The notes beneath the pieces were generated by a model, which saw nothing but the letters and a program-made list of their open reading frames with translations, did no database searches and was not told the origin of the DNA. A stretch of DNA of 64,000 nt from Legionella sp. MW5194 (GTDB lineage: Bacteria > Pseudomonadota > Gammaproteobacteria > Legionellales > Legionellaceae): contig NZ_CP045732.1 in the NCBI RefSeq assembly GCF_016864235.1, positions 2,810,001 through 2,874,000 of the forward strand. The letters are read 5' to 3'. A program made the position numbers and the translations under genes. Positions 38,959 through 47,549 of this stretch are shown piece after piece. The first letter of the stretch is position 1. The number at the start of each line of letters is the position of its first letter.

Positions 38959-39440
38959 TGGCAGCGCTGATGAAAAGAGGGAATATGCACCAGAGCATAT
39001 TCGGCCCCCCGGGTTTGTACTCCGCTGCGATTTCCGGGGAAATGCCGGGTTTGTGAATAGATAACCGGCGTTTTGTCGACTAAAAATCCCCAGGCAAAAC
39101 AAATGGTCCCCTGAGGGATGCCATCCATGGTCCCAGGTCCTGCCACGCCCGTAGTGGCGACAACGACGTTTGCCGCACTTTGCTTGAGTGCACCCAATGC
39201 CATCTCGTGCGCCACTTCCTCACTGGTTAATCCGTAGCGATCAATGGTTTTTTGTTTAACCCCCAATAACCGCTTCTTGGCGGCTTCGGAATAAACCACA
39301 TAGCCCGCATCCAGGCAGGTGCCGCTGCCCGCGATTTTGGAAAGCAGATGAATGATTCTTCCGGCTGTACAGGATTCGGCCGTGGTTAAAACCAGCTTAT
39401 GCGCTTTAAGATAAGCCAAGACATCCTTCACTGGGTTCAT
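38940..39440 (-). CDS. pncC: CinA C-terminal domain protein, nicotinamide-nucleotide amidase
   Basis: A 166-residue stand-alone CinA C-terminal domain that deamidates NMN to nicotinate mononucleotide in pyridine recycling. Signature stretches are TTAESCTAGRIIHLLSKIAGSG (catalytic Ser), YVVYSEAAKKRLLGV and VVATTGVAGP. Length matches E. coli PncC. Convergent overlap with the PfpI gene at its 3' end. Confidence 0.92.
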   Translation of the reverse strand: MNPVKDVLAYLKAHKLVLTTAESCTAGRIIHLLSKIAGSGTCLDAGYVVYSEAAKKRLLGVKQKTIDRYGLTSEEVAHEMALGALKQSAANVVVATTGVAGPGTMDGIPQGTICFAWGFLVDKTPVIYSQTRHFPGNRSGVQTRGAEYALVHIPSFHQRCHQERSS

Positions 39441-39511
39441 AAAGCCCTATCCCGTTGAATAATTGATGGTATTAAATCAATTTTAGCTGTGGTCAAGCGG
39501 AAAGCCAGCAA

Positions 39512-40162
39512 TTAATACGTCTCCGGTTGTTTTTCAAGCAACGCCTCATTGGCTGCCGTTTCCTTGGCCATCAAATAATAATGAATCAGTTCCGGGAGAT
39601 TTTTCATTTTCAATTTTTTCATCAGGTTGGAGCGGTGAATTTCAACGGTTGACAGTGCAATGTCGAGCACATAGCTGATTTCTTTGTTCATTTTACCTTT
39701 AATAATGAATTCGAGAACCTCTTTTTCTCGTGGTGTTAATGTCAATAAGTTGGTTTTAAATTGACTGATGATATTGGCTAAAGGAATTAATGAAAAAGAT
39801 CGCTGCACAGCCTGGAGAAGAATTTGGTTATTAAACGGTTTGGAAATGAAATCGAATGCGCCAAGTTTCATGGCTTTAACTGCCATTTCAATGTCGCCAT
39901 GAGCCGTGATGAAAATGACAGGCAGCGTCGTGTGCTTTTTCATTTTCTGATACAGTTCCAAACCACCCATGTTAGGGAGACGGATGTCTAAAAGGATGCA
40001 GCCATTTTGAATGGTGCCTTTGTCAAATTCCTCAAGAAAAGCAAGGGGGTCCGAAAAACTGCACACCTCAATTTTAACCGACTCAAACAAAGCCAAAAGT
40101 GCTTTGCTGATTGACGCATCATCTTCAACCAGATACACACGGAGAACATTCCTATTCATCAT
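39512..40162 (-). CDS. Response regulator, FixJ/NarL type
   Basis: A 216-residue two-component regulator. The receiver domain (about 7-120) has the acidic pair E13-D14-D15, phospho-acceptor Asp59 in CILLDIRLPN, Thr in FITAHGD and Lys in FISKPF. The C-terminal LuxR-type helix-turn-helix (about 145-205) shows LTPREKEVLEFIIKGKMNKEI and STVEIHRSNLMKKL. It is divergent from the GAF kinase at 40342 with a 179-base AT-rich gap, and these are likely partners. What it controls is unknown; the cyanophycin operon 1.6 kb away is a candidate. Confidence 0.92.
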   Translation of the reverse strand: MMNRNVLRVYLVEDDASISKALLALFESVKIEVCSFSDPLAFLEEFDKGTIQNGCILLDIRLPNMGGLELYQKMKKHTTLPVIFITAHGDIEMAVKAMKLGAFDFISKPFNNQILLQAVQRSFSLIPLANIISQFKTNLLTLTPREKEVLEFIIKGKMNKEISYVLDIALSTVEIHRSNLMKKLKMKNLPELIHYYLMAKETAANEALLEKQPETY

Positions 40163-40341
40163 TCATCATCCTAAGGCCAATGGCAGGCCAATAATCCAAT
40201 TATTTATCATGAATCATTATTTCAACTCATTATCAATAATATAATTGCCTGACACCAAATTACAATATAAAATTACGTCCTTAAAATTTAAATTTAAAAA
40301 AAGCAAAATGGCTCTTTTTATCTATTTTTTATGGATATTGA

Positions 40342-41646
40342 ATGGATGAATATGTGGTAAAAAAAATCACTCAAACTCCAGATCATTTTGCTGCTGATGA
40401 ACAACCGTCAAGCCCATCGCCTGACAAGGATTATCTCACGGTCCTGCACAAAATAAGCCTGCGTCTTCGTAACCGTCATGCACTTTCCTCCCTGTTACAA
40501 ACGTTAAACAGGGCCTTCGTGAAATTCGCCAGGGCAGACAAGGGTAATATCCAGCTTTATGATCCGCTTTCCCACATGCTTCATACCGTCTCAAGTCATG
40601 GTTTTAATAAGGAAATGCGACAATCCTTGCCGCTTCTCAATGAGGAACAAAGCCCCTGCAGGATGGCGGCCATGGATGCCAAAACCATTCATGTGGATTT
40701 GATAAATGATTCGGCATTTGATCACCCTTGTCCCGCGATGGCCTGGCTTATGAAAAGCGGGATTTGCAGCATGATGACGATTCCGATTATCGCCTATGGC
40801 CGCCTGTTGGGAGTCATCGCCCTCTATTGGAAACGCCACTGTTACCCTGATCGTAAAGTGCTTACCATTTTGGACTTGCTGGCCCATGAAACTGCTAATC
40901 TGATTCAGCATCGGCAACATGAAGAAATACTTCAGGCGCAAAAAATCAAGGCAGAAGAGAGCAGCCATGCCAAAGATTTATTTTTAGCCACACTCTCCCA
41001 TGAGCTCCGCTCGCCACTGACGGCGATTTTAACCTGGGCTCAGTTATTGAAAAGCCAGCACATCTCCAAAGAAAAACTGGCCATTGGTTTGAATGCCATT
41101 GAAGACAGCGCAATGACCCAAAACACCATTATTAATGATTTAATGGATATTTCAGGAACGATCCTCGGCAAGATTACCCTGGACATGCAACCGGCCGATC
41201 TGAGTCAGCTCATTCGCCTTTGCGTTGACTCCATAAGGGCCTCTGCGGAAAAAAAATCAGTGTCTCTCCGCATGTGCTGTTCAAAGCCCCTGATTGTCTC
41301 CTGTGATCAGACCCGGATCAAGCAGGTTTTTTCAAACCTGCTTGCCAATGCGATTAAATTTACTCCTGAAGGGGGAGAAATCACAATCCAATCGCAATCA
41401 CACATCCACCCCAATCAGCGCTTCGCTGAAATTGTTGTGTCTGATAATGGCAAAGGCATAAAAGCCGAATTTTTATCCAGCATTTTTATGCTTTTCAACC
41501 AGGGATTTATAAAACAACGGGAGGGGTTTGGTCTTGGACTGGCTCTGGCTAACAATTTAATTAAACTTCATGGCGGCACGATTAAAGCTCACAGTGAAGG
41601 TGAAAACAAGGGAGCATCCTTTACAATTCAGTTGCCTCTTTTATGA
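40342..41646 (+). CDS. GAF-domain histidine kinase
   Basis: A 434-residue cytosolic sensor kinase with no membrane segments. A GAF domain lies at about 45-190 and contains the SGICSMMTIPIIAYGRLLGVIALYWK core. HisKA follows, with His220 in FLATLSHELRSPLTAIL, then the HATPase domain with N-box NLLANAIKFTPEG, G1 DNGKGI and G2 GFGLGLALAN. It should sense a soluble ligand or redox state and phosphorylate the divergent regulator. No strong ribosome site precedes the ATG. Confidence 0.92.
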   Translation: MDEYVVKKITQTPDHFAADEQPSSPSPDKDYLTVLHKISLRLRNRHALSSLLQTLNRAFVKFARADKGNIQLYDPLSHMLHTVSSHGFNKEMRQSLPLLNEEQSPCRMAAMDAKTIHVDLINDSAFDHPCPAMAWLMKSGICSMMTIPIIAYGRLLGVIALYWKRHCYPDRKVLTILDLLAHETANLIQHRQHEEILQAQKIKAEESSHAKDLFLATLSHELRSPLTAILTWAQLLKSQHISKEKLAIGLNAIEDSAMTQNTIINDLMDISGTILGKITLDMQPADLSQLIRLCVDSIRASAEKKSVSLRMCCSKPLIVSCDQTRIKQVFSNLLANAIKFTPEGGEITIQSQSHIHPNQRFAEIVVSDNGKGIKAEFLSSIFMLFNQGFIKQREGFGLGLALANNLIKLHGGTIKAHSEGENKGASFTIQLPLL

Positions 41647-41805
41647 CTTTTCCCATTGTATGTCAACCGAATTTAAACCATGGGAAACCCTAATCACCTC
41701 CATTAAAACCGCTATTTATTAATTCATAAATACCCCTATATTTAATAATTAATGTCCGGCAAGGCACTGTGTTTTTGAAACATATCTAAGATAAAGGAAT
41801 GAATT

Positions 41806-42585
41806 ATGAACATCATTATCCCCATGGTTGGATCAGGATTACGTTTCAAAACCTCAGGATTTACGCGACCAAAACCCCTCATCATGGTTGCCGATAAACC
41901 GATGTATAGGCAGGCCGTGGATTCACTGCCGCTGCATTTGGCCAATCCCTTGATTTTCATTATAAAGGATGATGAGTTTTCAACCCTTTTAACCGAAGAC
42001 ATACGCACTCATTACCATGCATTTTACCCCTGTATCATTAATCTGAAAGAAGACACCCGGACACTGGCCGAAACCCTTTTAACGGCAGTGCCCTACCTCA
42101 ACCTTCAATTACCTTCCCTCATCCATAACTGCGACACCCATATTCAGGTTTATTTTAATTGGCAAATTCTGCTGGAATGGCAAATTGACGGCGCCCTGCT
42201 GCTGTATCATTCGCACGATCCTTCATTGCTGTTTGCCGAAGTGGATGATCAGGATTTCAAGGTGAAATCGCTGCGGCAAAAAATAATTGCAAATAACGCG
42301 CTTCTCGATACTTTTTTTATTAAAAACACCCACCAATTAATCCCGTTACTTAGCGAAGTAAAAGCGGGTGAAAACCGCGGCAACAATCCTTTGTTTGAGG
42401 TGTATCAAAAAATGATTGAGGATGAGCATTACATTATTCCCTTGTGGGTAAAAAAAGCCCTTCACTTCGGCACGCCTCAGTCGCTGGTCTATTCTTTAAA
42501 TCAAATCCTGTTACGGCCACTCCACTTCCAACAACTTTTCCTGGAACCAAAAGGCCTTAAAAAAAATATATTTCTAAACGAATAG
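41806..42585 (+). CDS. Nucleotidyltransferase-like protein heading the cyanophycin operon
   Basis: A 259-residue protein with the start of a sugar-nucleotidyltransferase: MNIIIPMVGSGLRFKTSGFTRPKPLIMVADKPMY, matching the N-terminal GxGxRFxxxGxxxPKPLI loop and its Lys. The rest fits a GT-A-like fold, with an NCDTHIQV segment in place of the usual LCDD-type Asp motif. AAGGA precedes the ATG. It lies 26 bases before cphA on the same strand, so it is probably co-transcribed. It may modify a sugar or phosphate acceptor, but no link of this family to cyanophycin is established; function is unknown. Confidence 0.75.
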   Translation: MNIIIPMVGSGLRFKTSGFTRPKPLIMVADKPMYRQAVDSLPLHLANPLIFIIKDDEFSTLLTEDIRTHYHAFYPCIINLKEDTRTLAETLLTAVPYLNLQLPSLIHNCDTHIQVYFNWQILLEWQIDGALLLYHSHDPSLLFAEVDDQDFKVKSLRQKIIANNALLDTFFIKNTHQLIPLLSEVKAGENRGNNPLFEVYQKMIEDEHYIIPLWVKKALHFGTPQSLVYSLNQILLRPLHFQQLFLEPKGLKKNIFLNE

Positions 42586-42611
42586 CAGTGTCTTTGTTGG
42601 GAGATTTGGAT

Positions 42612-45248
42612 ATGGAAATTTTAAATATCACTGTTTTGCGTGGCCCTAATTATTGGTCAAATACCCGTTGTAAACTGATTGTTATCAAACTGCATCTGCA
42701 TGAATTCGAGCGATTACCTACTAATGCCCTTCCGGGTTTTAATGCTCACCTAAGCGAATTGCTGCCCTCCCTACACGAAAACTATTGCTCAGAGGGTCAT
42801 CAAGGCGGATTCTTAAAGCGGGTTAATGATGGCACCTGGCTTGGGCATGTTATTGAACATGTAGCCCTTGAACTGCAATGGTTAGCCGGTATGGAATGCG
42901 GTTTTGGCCGAACTCGCTCCACAGCCGAACCGGGTGTTTATCATGTGGTGTTTTCCTATGCCTTTGAAAAGGCCGGCGTCTACGCAGCAAATCGTGCGGT
43001 TGAACTGGTTAGAGCCCTGGCCTGTCAAAAAAAATACACGCGGCTCACGGAGGACATCCGCTGCCTGCGAGCTATCAGGGACGACGAAAGCCTCGGTCCA
43101 AGCACTCAGGCCATTCTTATTGAAGCTGCAAGGCGTAACATTCCTTTTCGCCGCCTTGACTCAGGATCACTGATCCAGTTAGGTCATGGCAGGCAGCAAA
43201 AGCAGATCCGCGCAGCAATCACTTCAGATACCAGTTCCCTCGCTGTTGATAACGCCAGCGACAAGGAGCTCACCAAAAACATCCTGGCCGCCGAGCTTAT
43301 TCCTGTCCCCCAGGGCGTGGTCATTAGCGGCTTGCCTGAACTTGATGCAGCGCTTAAAAAGGTGGGATTTCCCTGTGTCATTAAGCCACTCAACGGTAAT
43401 CATGGCCGTGGCACTACCACGCATATCCTAACCAGGGAAAAAGCACGTTCGGCATTGAATCTGGCGCAGCAGGTCTCTTCCCAGGTCATTGTTGAAAAAT
43501 TAATTGAAGGTCATGATTACCGCTTTCTGGTAGTCAATTATAAATTGGTTGCCGTGGCTCAACGCTTGCCGGCGGCCATTGTCGGCGACGGCACATCGAC
43601 GATTCAGAAACTGATTGATGTCATTAATCAACAGCCGGAACGGGGACGATCCCATGAGAATTATTTGACTGCCATCTCCGTTGATGATGTGACGCTGGGT
43701 ATTCTTAAGGAAAAAGGCCTGAATTTAGACAGTGTCTTGTCAAGGGGCACTGTTTTACGTTTAAAGCATGCCGCGAACATCAGCTCCGGAGGGACCTCAG
43801 CCGACGTCACAGCCGATGTACATCCGGCGAATGCCTTTATGGCTGAACGCATTGCGCGGCTGATGAACCTCGATGTCTGCGGTATCGACATCATGGCGCA
43901 GGATATCCGTTTACCGCTTACTGAAGGTCAAGGCGCTGTACTGGAAGTGAATGCCAGTCCGGGGTTACGCATGCACCTGCGCCCCACTCGCGGTCAGGCA
44001 ATCGACGTGGCTAAGCCCATCGTCGACATGCTCTTTCCCGATAACCAATCCGGGCGAATCCCTCTTGTCGCCGTGACCGGAACCAATGGAAAAACAACCA
44101 CCGTCCGGTTGATGGCTCATTTTGCCCGTCAAGCAGGCCATCAGGTCGGCTTTACCACCACGGACGCCGTCTACATTAATCAGAATCCCCTTTACCTTGG
44201 CGACTGCAGCGGCCCTTTTTGCGCCAATCTGGTGCTGCGTGATCCCTTGGTTGATTTTGCTGTTCTGGAGTGCGCGCGTGGAGGTATTTTACGGGCCGGG
44301 CTAGGATTTGACCAATGCCAGGTCAGTATCATTACCAATGTGTCCTCTGATCATTTGGGACAGAATGACATCCACACCTTAAGCGACATGGCCCGTGTCA
44401 AGGAAGTCGTTGCCCGCAGTACCATGACGACAGGGTATGCGGTGCTCAATGCCGACGATGAATTGGTATTTGCCATGAAAAAATCCCTCCGGTGCCAGAT
44501 TGCCCTCTTTAGTATGCACAAGGACAATAAACACCTCCATGACCATTGCCGGACAGGGGGTCTTGCCGCTTACATTGATTCCGGCCAGCTGATAATCCGT
44601 GCGCATGATGAAATCATTCCCATGCAAAGCCTGGAAAACATCCCCATAACCCACGGCGGCAAAGCGTCCTGCATGATACAAAATGCACTGGCCGCGACCC
44701 TGGCTGCGGTGGCCATGAATTTCAAAAAAACGGACATTGCCGCCTGGCTCACTACCTTTTACCCCACCCCCGAGATGATTCCGGGGCGAATGAATGTCTA
44801 TTCGTTTAATCATTTTCACGTCATGCTGGATTATTGCCATAATGAGGCGGCGTTCATTGAATTGCAGAAGTATTTAAAGCAACTGAAATGCTCAAAAAAA
44901 GTCGGGATTATCGCCGCCACCGGCGACAGGAGTCCTGAAGACATTAAAAAAGTAGGGTTTTGTGCAGCCCAAATGTACGATGAAATTATCATTCGCCACG
45001 ACAGCGACGGGCGTGGTCGAAGCAATGAGGAACTGACCGAGCTAATCGTTCAGGGTATTGATGAGGCTGACGCCAAACTGGTTAGGGAAATCCAGGTTAT
45101 CCCCAATGAAAAGGAAGCGCTCAGCCATGCTCTGGAAAAGGCAAAACCCGGAACGTTTATTGTGTATTTTCCTGAGGATGTCCTGGCGGCTACAGCCCAT
45201 TTAAAGACACTTCACAAGGAATGGAATGCTGATTATACCTCGGCTTAA
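42612..45248 (+). CDS. cphA: Cyanophycin synthetase
   Basis: An 878-residue ATP-dependent enzyme that builds multi-L-arginyl-poly-L-aspartate. The N-terminal domain starts MEILNITVLRGPNYWSN, as in the family, with GHVIEHVALELQ. An ATP-grasp domain covers about 210-470 (FPCVIKPLNGNHGRG, ICGID-type DVCGIDIMAQD, LEVNASPGLRMHL), and adds Asp. A Mur-ligase-like domain follows from about 480, with P-loop VTGTNGKTTTVRLM near residue 490 and NVSSDHLG, and adds Arg. The ATG at 42612 has GGGAG upstream; a GTG at 42588 is an alternative. Length is that of CphA1. Confidence 0.96.
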   Translation: MEILNITVLRGPNYWSNTRCKLIVIKLHLHEFERLPTNALPGFNAHLSELLPSLHENYCSEGHQGGFLKRVNDGTWLGHVIEHVALELQWLAGMECGFGRTRSTAEPGVYHVVFSYAFEKAGVYAANRAVELVRALACQKKYTRLTEDIRCLRAIRDDESLGPSTQAILIEAARRNIPFRRLDSGSLIQLGHGRQQKQIRAAITSDTSSLAVDNASDKELTKNILAAELIPVPQGVVISGLPELDAALKKVGFPCVIKPLNGNHGRGTTTHILTREKARSALNLAQQVSSQVIVEKLIEGHDYRFLVVNYKLVAVAQRLPAAIVGDGTSTIQKLIDVINQQPERGRSHENYLTAISVDDVTLGILKEKGLNLDSVLSRGTVLRLKHAANISSGGTSADVTADVHPANAFMAERIARLMNLDVCGIDIMAQDIRLPLTEGQGAVLEVNASPGLRMHLRPTRGQAIDVAKPIVDMLFPDNQSGRIPLVAVTGTNGKTTTVRLMAHFARQAGHQVGFTTTDAVYINQNPLYLGDCSGPFCANLVLRDPLVDFAVLECARGGILRAGLGFDQCQVSIITNVSSDHLGQNDIHTLSDMARVKEVVARSTMTTGYAVLNADDELVFAMKKSLRCQIALFSMHKDNKHLHDHCRTGGLAAYIDSGQLIIRAHDEIIPMQSLENIPITHGGKASCMIQNALAATLAAVAMNFKKTDIAAWLTTFYPTPEMIPGRMNVYSFNHFHVMLDYCHNEAAFIELQKYLKQLKCSKKVGIIAATGDRSPEDIKKVGFCAAQMYDEIIIRHDSDGRGRSNEELTELIVQGIDEADAKLVREIQVIPNEKEALSHALEKAKPGTFIVYFPEDVLAATAHLKTLHKEWNADYTSA

Positions 45249-45257
45249 GGAGCGGTC

Positions 45258-46112
45258 ATGTATGCCAAAGGAAAATTACTCATCATCGGTGGCGCGGAAG
45301 ACATGGGAGACAAGATTCCCTCCGCAAGCAAGAAGAATCAGGGCGAATTGCAGCGGTATGAGATTTTGCGCGAATTGTTCAACGCGTCTCGCAATAAAAA
45401 AATTGAAGTCATTACCTCGGGTTCACGGTATCAGGAGGAAGTCAGGCAGCGGTATGAAAAAGCGTTTCGCGACATTGGCTACTTACACTCAGGCTTCATT
45501 CAAATTGAAGACAAAATGGAAGCCAGGGAAAAAATCTACCTGGATCGCATCGAGCAGGCTGACGGCATTTTTTTCACGGGCGGCGATCAATTCCGCCTGG
45601 CGACCATTCTTGGCGGCACGCCGCTGATTGATCGAATCAGGGAACGCTATGTCAAGGATAAAACCTTTATTGTAGCTGGCACCAGCGCCGGAGCCATGGT
45701 GATGTCATCCATTATGATCACTGAAGGCGGTGTGGAAGAAGCGCTGATGGAGAGTGATTTAAAAACCTCTTCCGGGCTTGGCTTTCTGCAAAACTGCATC
45801 ATCGATACCCATTTTATTAAACGCGGACGCTTCGCCCGTTTGGCACATGCCATCATCATTAATCCGGATCAATTAGGCGTGGGGTTAGGTGAGGACACAG
45901 CACTTATCATTAAAAACGGTTCGGAAGCCGAATGCCGGGGCTCTGGCATGGTTGTCATCATTGACGGCAAGTCAATTCGCCAAACCAATATCACCACCGT
46001 CAAGGAAGATGACGCGGTGTACGTCGAAAACCTCAAGGTGCATTTACTGGTTAAAAATTGTCGGTTTTCCATTAAAACACGTAAACTTTACAATCCAACG
46101 TTAAAGGAATAA
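45258..46112 (+). CDS. cphB: Cyanophycinase
   Basis: A 284-residue serine exopeptidase (family S51) that cuts cyanophycin into beta-Asp-Arg dipeptides. The N-terminus KLLIIGGAEDMGD, FFTGGDQFRL and the nucleophile elbow AGTSAGAMVMS with Ser143 are diagnostic, and the later GRFARLAHAI block fits. It lies nine bases after cphA with AAGGAGCGGTC before the ATG. There is no signal peptide, so it acts in the cytoplasm on the storage granule. Confidence 0.95.
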   Translation: MYAKGKLLIIGGAEDMGDKIPSASKKNQGELQRYEILRELFNASRNKKIEVITSGSRYQEEVRQRYEKAFRDIGYLHSGFIQIEDKMEAREKIYLDRIEQADGIFFTGGDQFRLATILGGTPLIDRIRERYVKDKTFIVAGTSAGAMVMSSIMITEGGVEEALMESDLKTSSGLGFLQNCIIDTHFIKRGRFARLAHAIIINPDQLGVGLGEDTALIIKNGSEAECRGSGMVVIIDGKSIRQTNITTVKEDDAVYVENLKVHLLVKNCRFSIKTRKLYNPTLKE

Positions 46113-46128
46113 CCGCAAGGGGTTTAGC

Positions 46129-47041
46129 ATGAATAAAATCGCAATGGCCGTTCACGGCGGTGCAGGAGAGATCTCGGATTTTATACTATCCAATGAAAAA
46201 AAATGCGAGAAGGGGTTACAGGAGGCACTGCTCACCGGCCATCGCATTCTTAAAAACGGCGGCAGTGCGCTCGATGCCGTGGAGGCAGCGGTCTGCGTGC
46301 TTGAAGACGATCCGCACTTTAATGCGGGGCGCGGGTCCACGCTGAATTGCCATGGAGAAATCGCAATGGATGCGTCCATTATGGATGGCAAAACCTTAAA
46401 AGCCGGTGCCGTGTCCATGATTCGTGAGGTTAAAAACCCCGTCAGCCTTGCGCGAAAAATCATGGAAAAAAACCCATCATGTTTTTTTATCCGGCTATGG
46501 GGCCCTTGAGGTGGCGAAGTATTTCAATCTTCCCTTATTGCCTGAGTCTTATTTTATGACGGATTATCAATACCAGCAAAACCAAAACCGGCAGCAGGAA
46601 ACGTTTGACGACATCCTTAAAAAAAAATGCCGCGGCACGGTGGGCGCTGTTGCCATGGACAGTGAAGGCAATCTGGCTTCCGCCACGTCAACTGGAGGCA
46701 CCAGTCATTGCCTGCCGGGACGCATTGGCGACAGTTGTGTGATTGGTGCAGGTTGTTATGCAGACAACCGCAATTGCGCCGTCTCAGGCACCGGCGAAGG
46801 GGAAGCGTTAATTACAGGCGTAGCGGCCCATACCATTGCCATGCTCATCGAGCTTCAGGGCTACTCCCTGCAAGAGGCCTGTGATCAGGTTATTAAAAAA
46901 CGTCTCCCTGCATCCCAAAGGGAAATGGGAGTGATTGCCATTAACACGCAAGGCAATATCAGTGTGTCATTTAATACCGAAATCATGAAAAGAGCCTGGA
47001 TCGATAATCAAGGACAAATGCATTGCAAAATATTTAAATGA
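46129..47041 (+). pseudogene. Isoaspartyl peptidase / plant-type L-asparaginase, frameshifted
   Basis: An Ntn-hydrolase that would split beta-Asp-Arg to aspartate and arginine, the last step of cyanophycin use. The first frame gives MAVHGGAGEIS to the DPHFNAGRGSTLN block and stops at 46509. The second frame resumes with HHVFLSGYGALEVAKYF and holds the autoprocessing site GTVGAVAMD, then ATSTGGTSHCLPGRIGDS. Removing one A from the seven-A run at 46466-46472 restores a single frame of about 303 residues reading MEKTHHVF. All catalytic parts are present, so this may be a sequencing error, a recent mutation or a slippery-site switch. Confidence 0.88.
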
Positions 47042-47086
47042 TTTAAAAATAAATTTCATTAATTAAATAAAATTATGGAGGGTTTT

Positions 47087-47539
47087 ATGATATTAAATGA
47101 TGGCTATTTTTATAAATTATCAGAGCTGTATACGCTGGAAGTTACGGTTATTGAAGTCCTCTTTATCGCATTGCGGCACATTCAATCCGACACCCTCCGC
47201 TCAGCGATAGCGGACATGAAGGCCAAACACCTCGTCTTACGGGATGACATTGCCGCGTTTTTAAAAAAAAGACAACTTCCACGCGTGGAACCGGCGGAAT
47301 TATCGCTCCTATCCATCCATTCCGAAGTGATTTTTGCATCGCTTTTTGATGACCCTATGATTCTTTTAATTATTGCCGATCATGAAGCCCAGTTACATAG
47401 GGCCTATGATCATTTAAAAAATTGCCGGAAAGCGTCATTATTTATTAGAAAAATCATTATTGATGGCTGGATAAATACTCGAGAAAACGGGGAATATATT
47501 CAAGCGTTTTTACCGAAAAAATTTCTGGTAAATTTCTGA
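47087..47539 (+). CDS. Small helical protein, last gene of the cyanophycin operon
   Basis: A 150-residue protein without signal peptide or membrane helix. The ATG at 47087 is preferred to 47075 because GGAGG lies five bases before it. The sequence predicts four long helices (YKLSELYTLEVTVIEVL, SDTLRSAIADMKAKHLVLRDDIAAFL, and a HEAQLHRAYDHLKNC helix) like a ferritin-like or DUF2383-type bundle. Several Glu and His could bind metal, but no full di-iron pattern is evident. It follows the isoaspartyl peptidase by 45 bases. Function unknown. Confidence 0.6.
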   Translation: MILNDGYFYKLSELYTLEVTVIEVLFIALRHIQSDTLRSAIADMKAKHLVLRDDIAAFLKKRQLPRVEPAELSLLSIHSEVIFASLFDDPMILLIIADHEAQLHRAYDHLKNCRKASLFIRKIIIDGWINTRENGEYIQAFLPKKFLVNF

Positions 47540-47549
47540 TATTTTTCGC

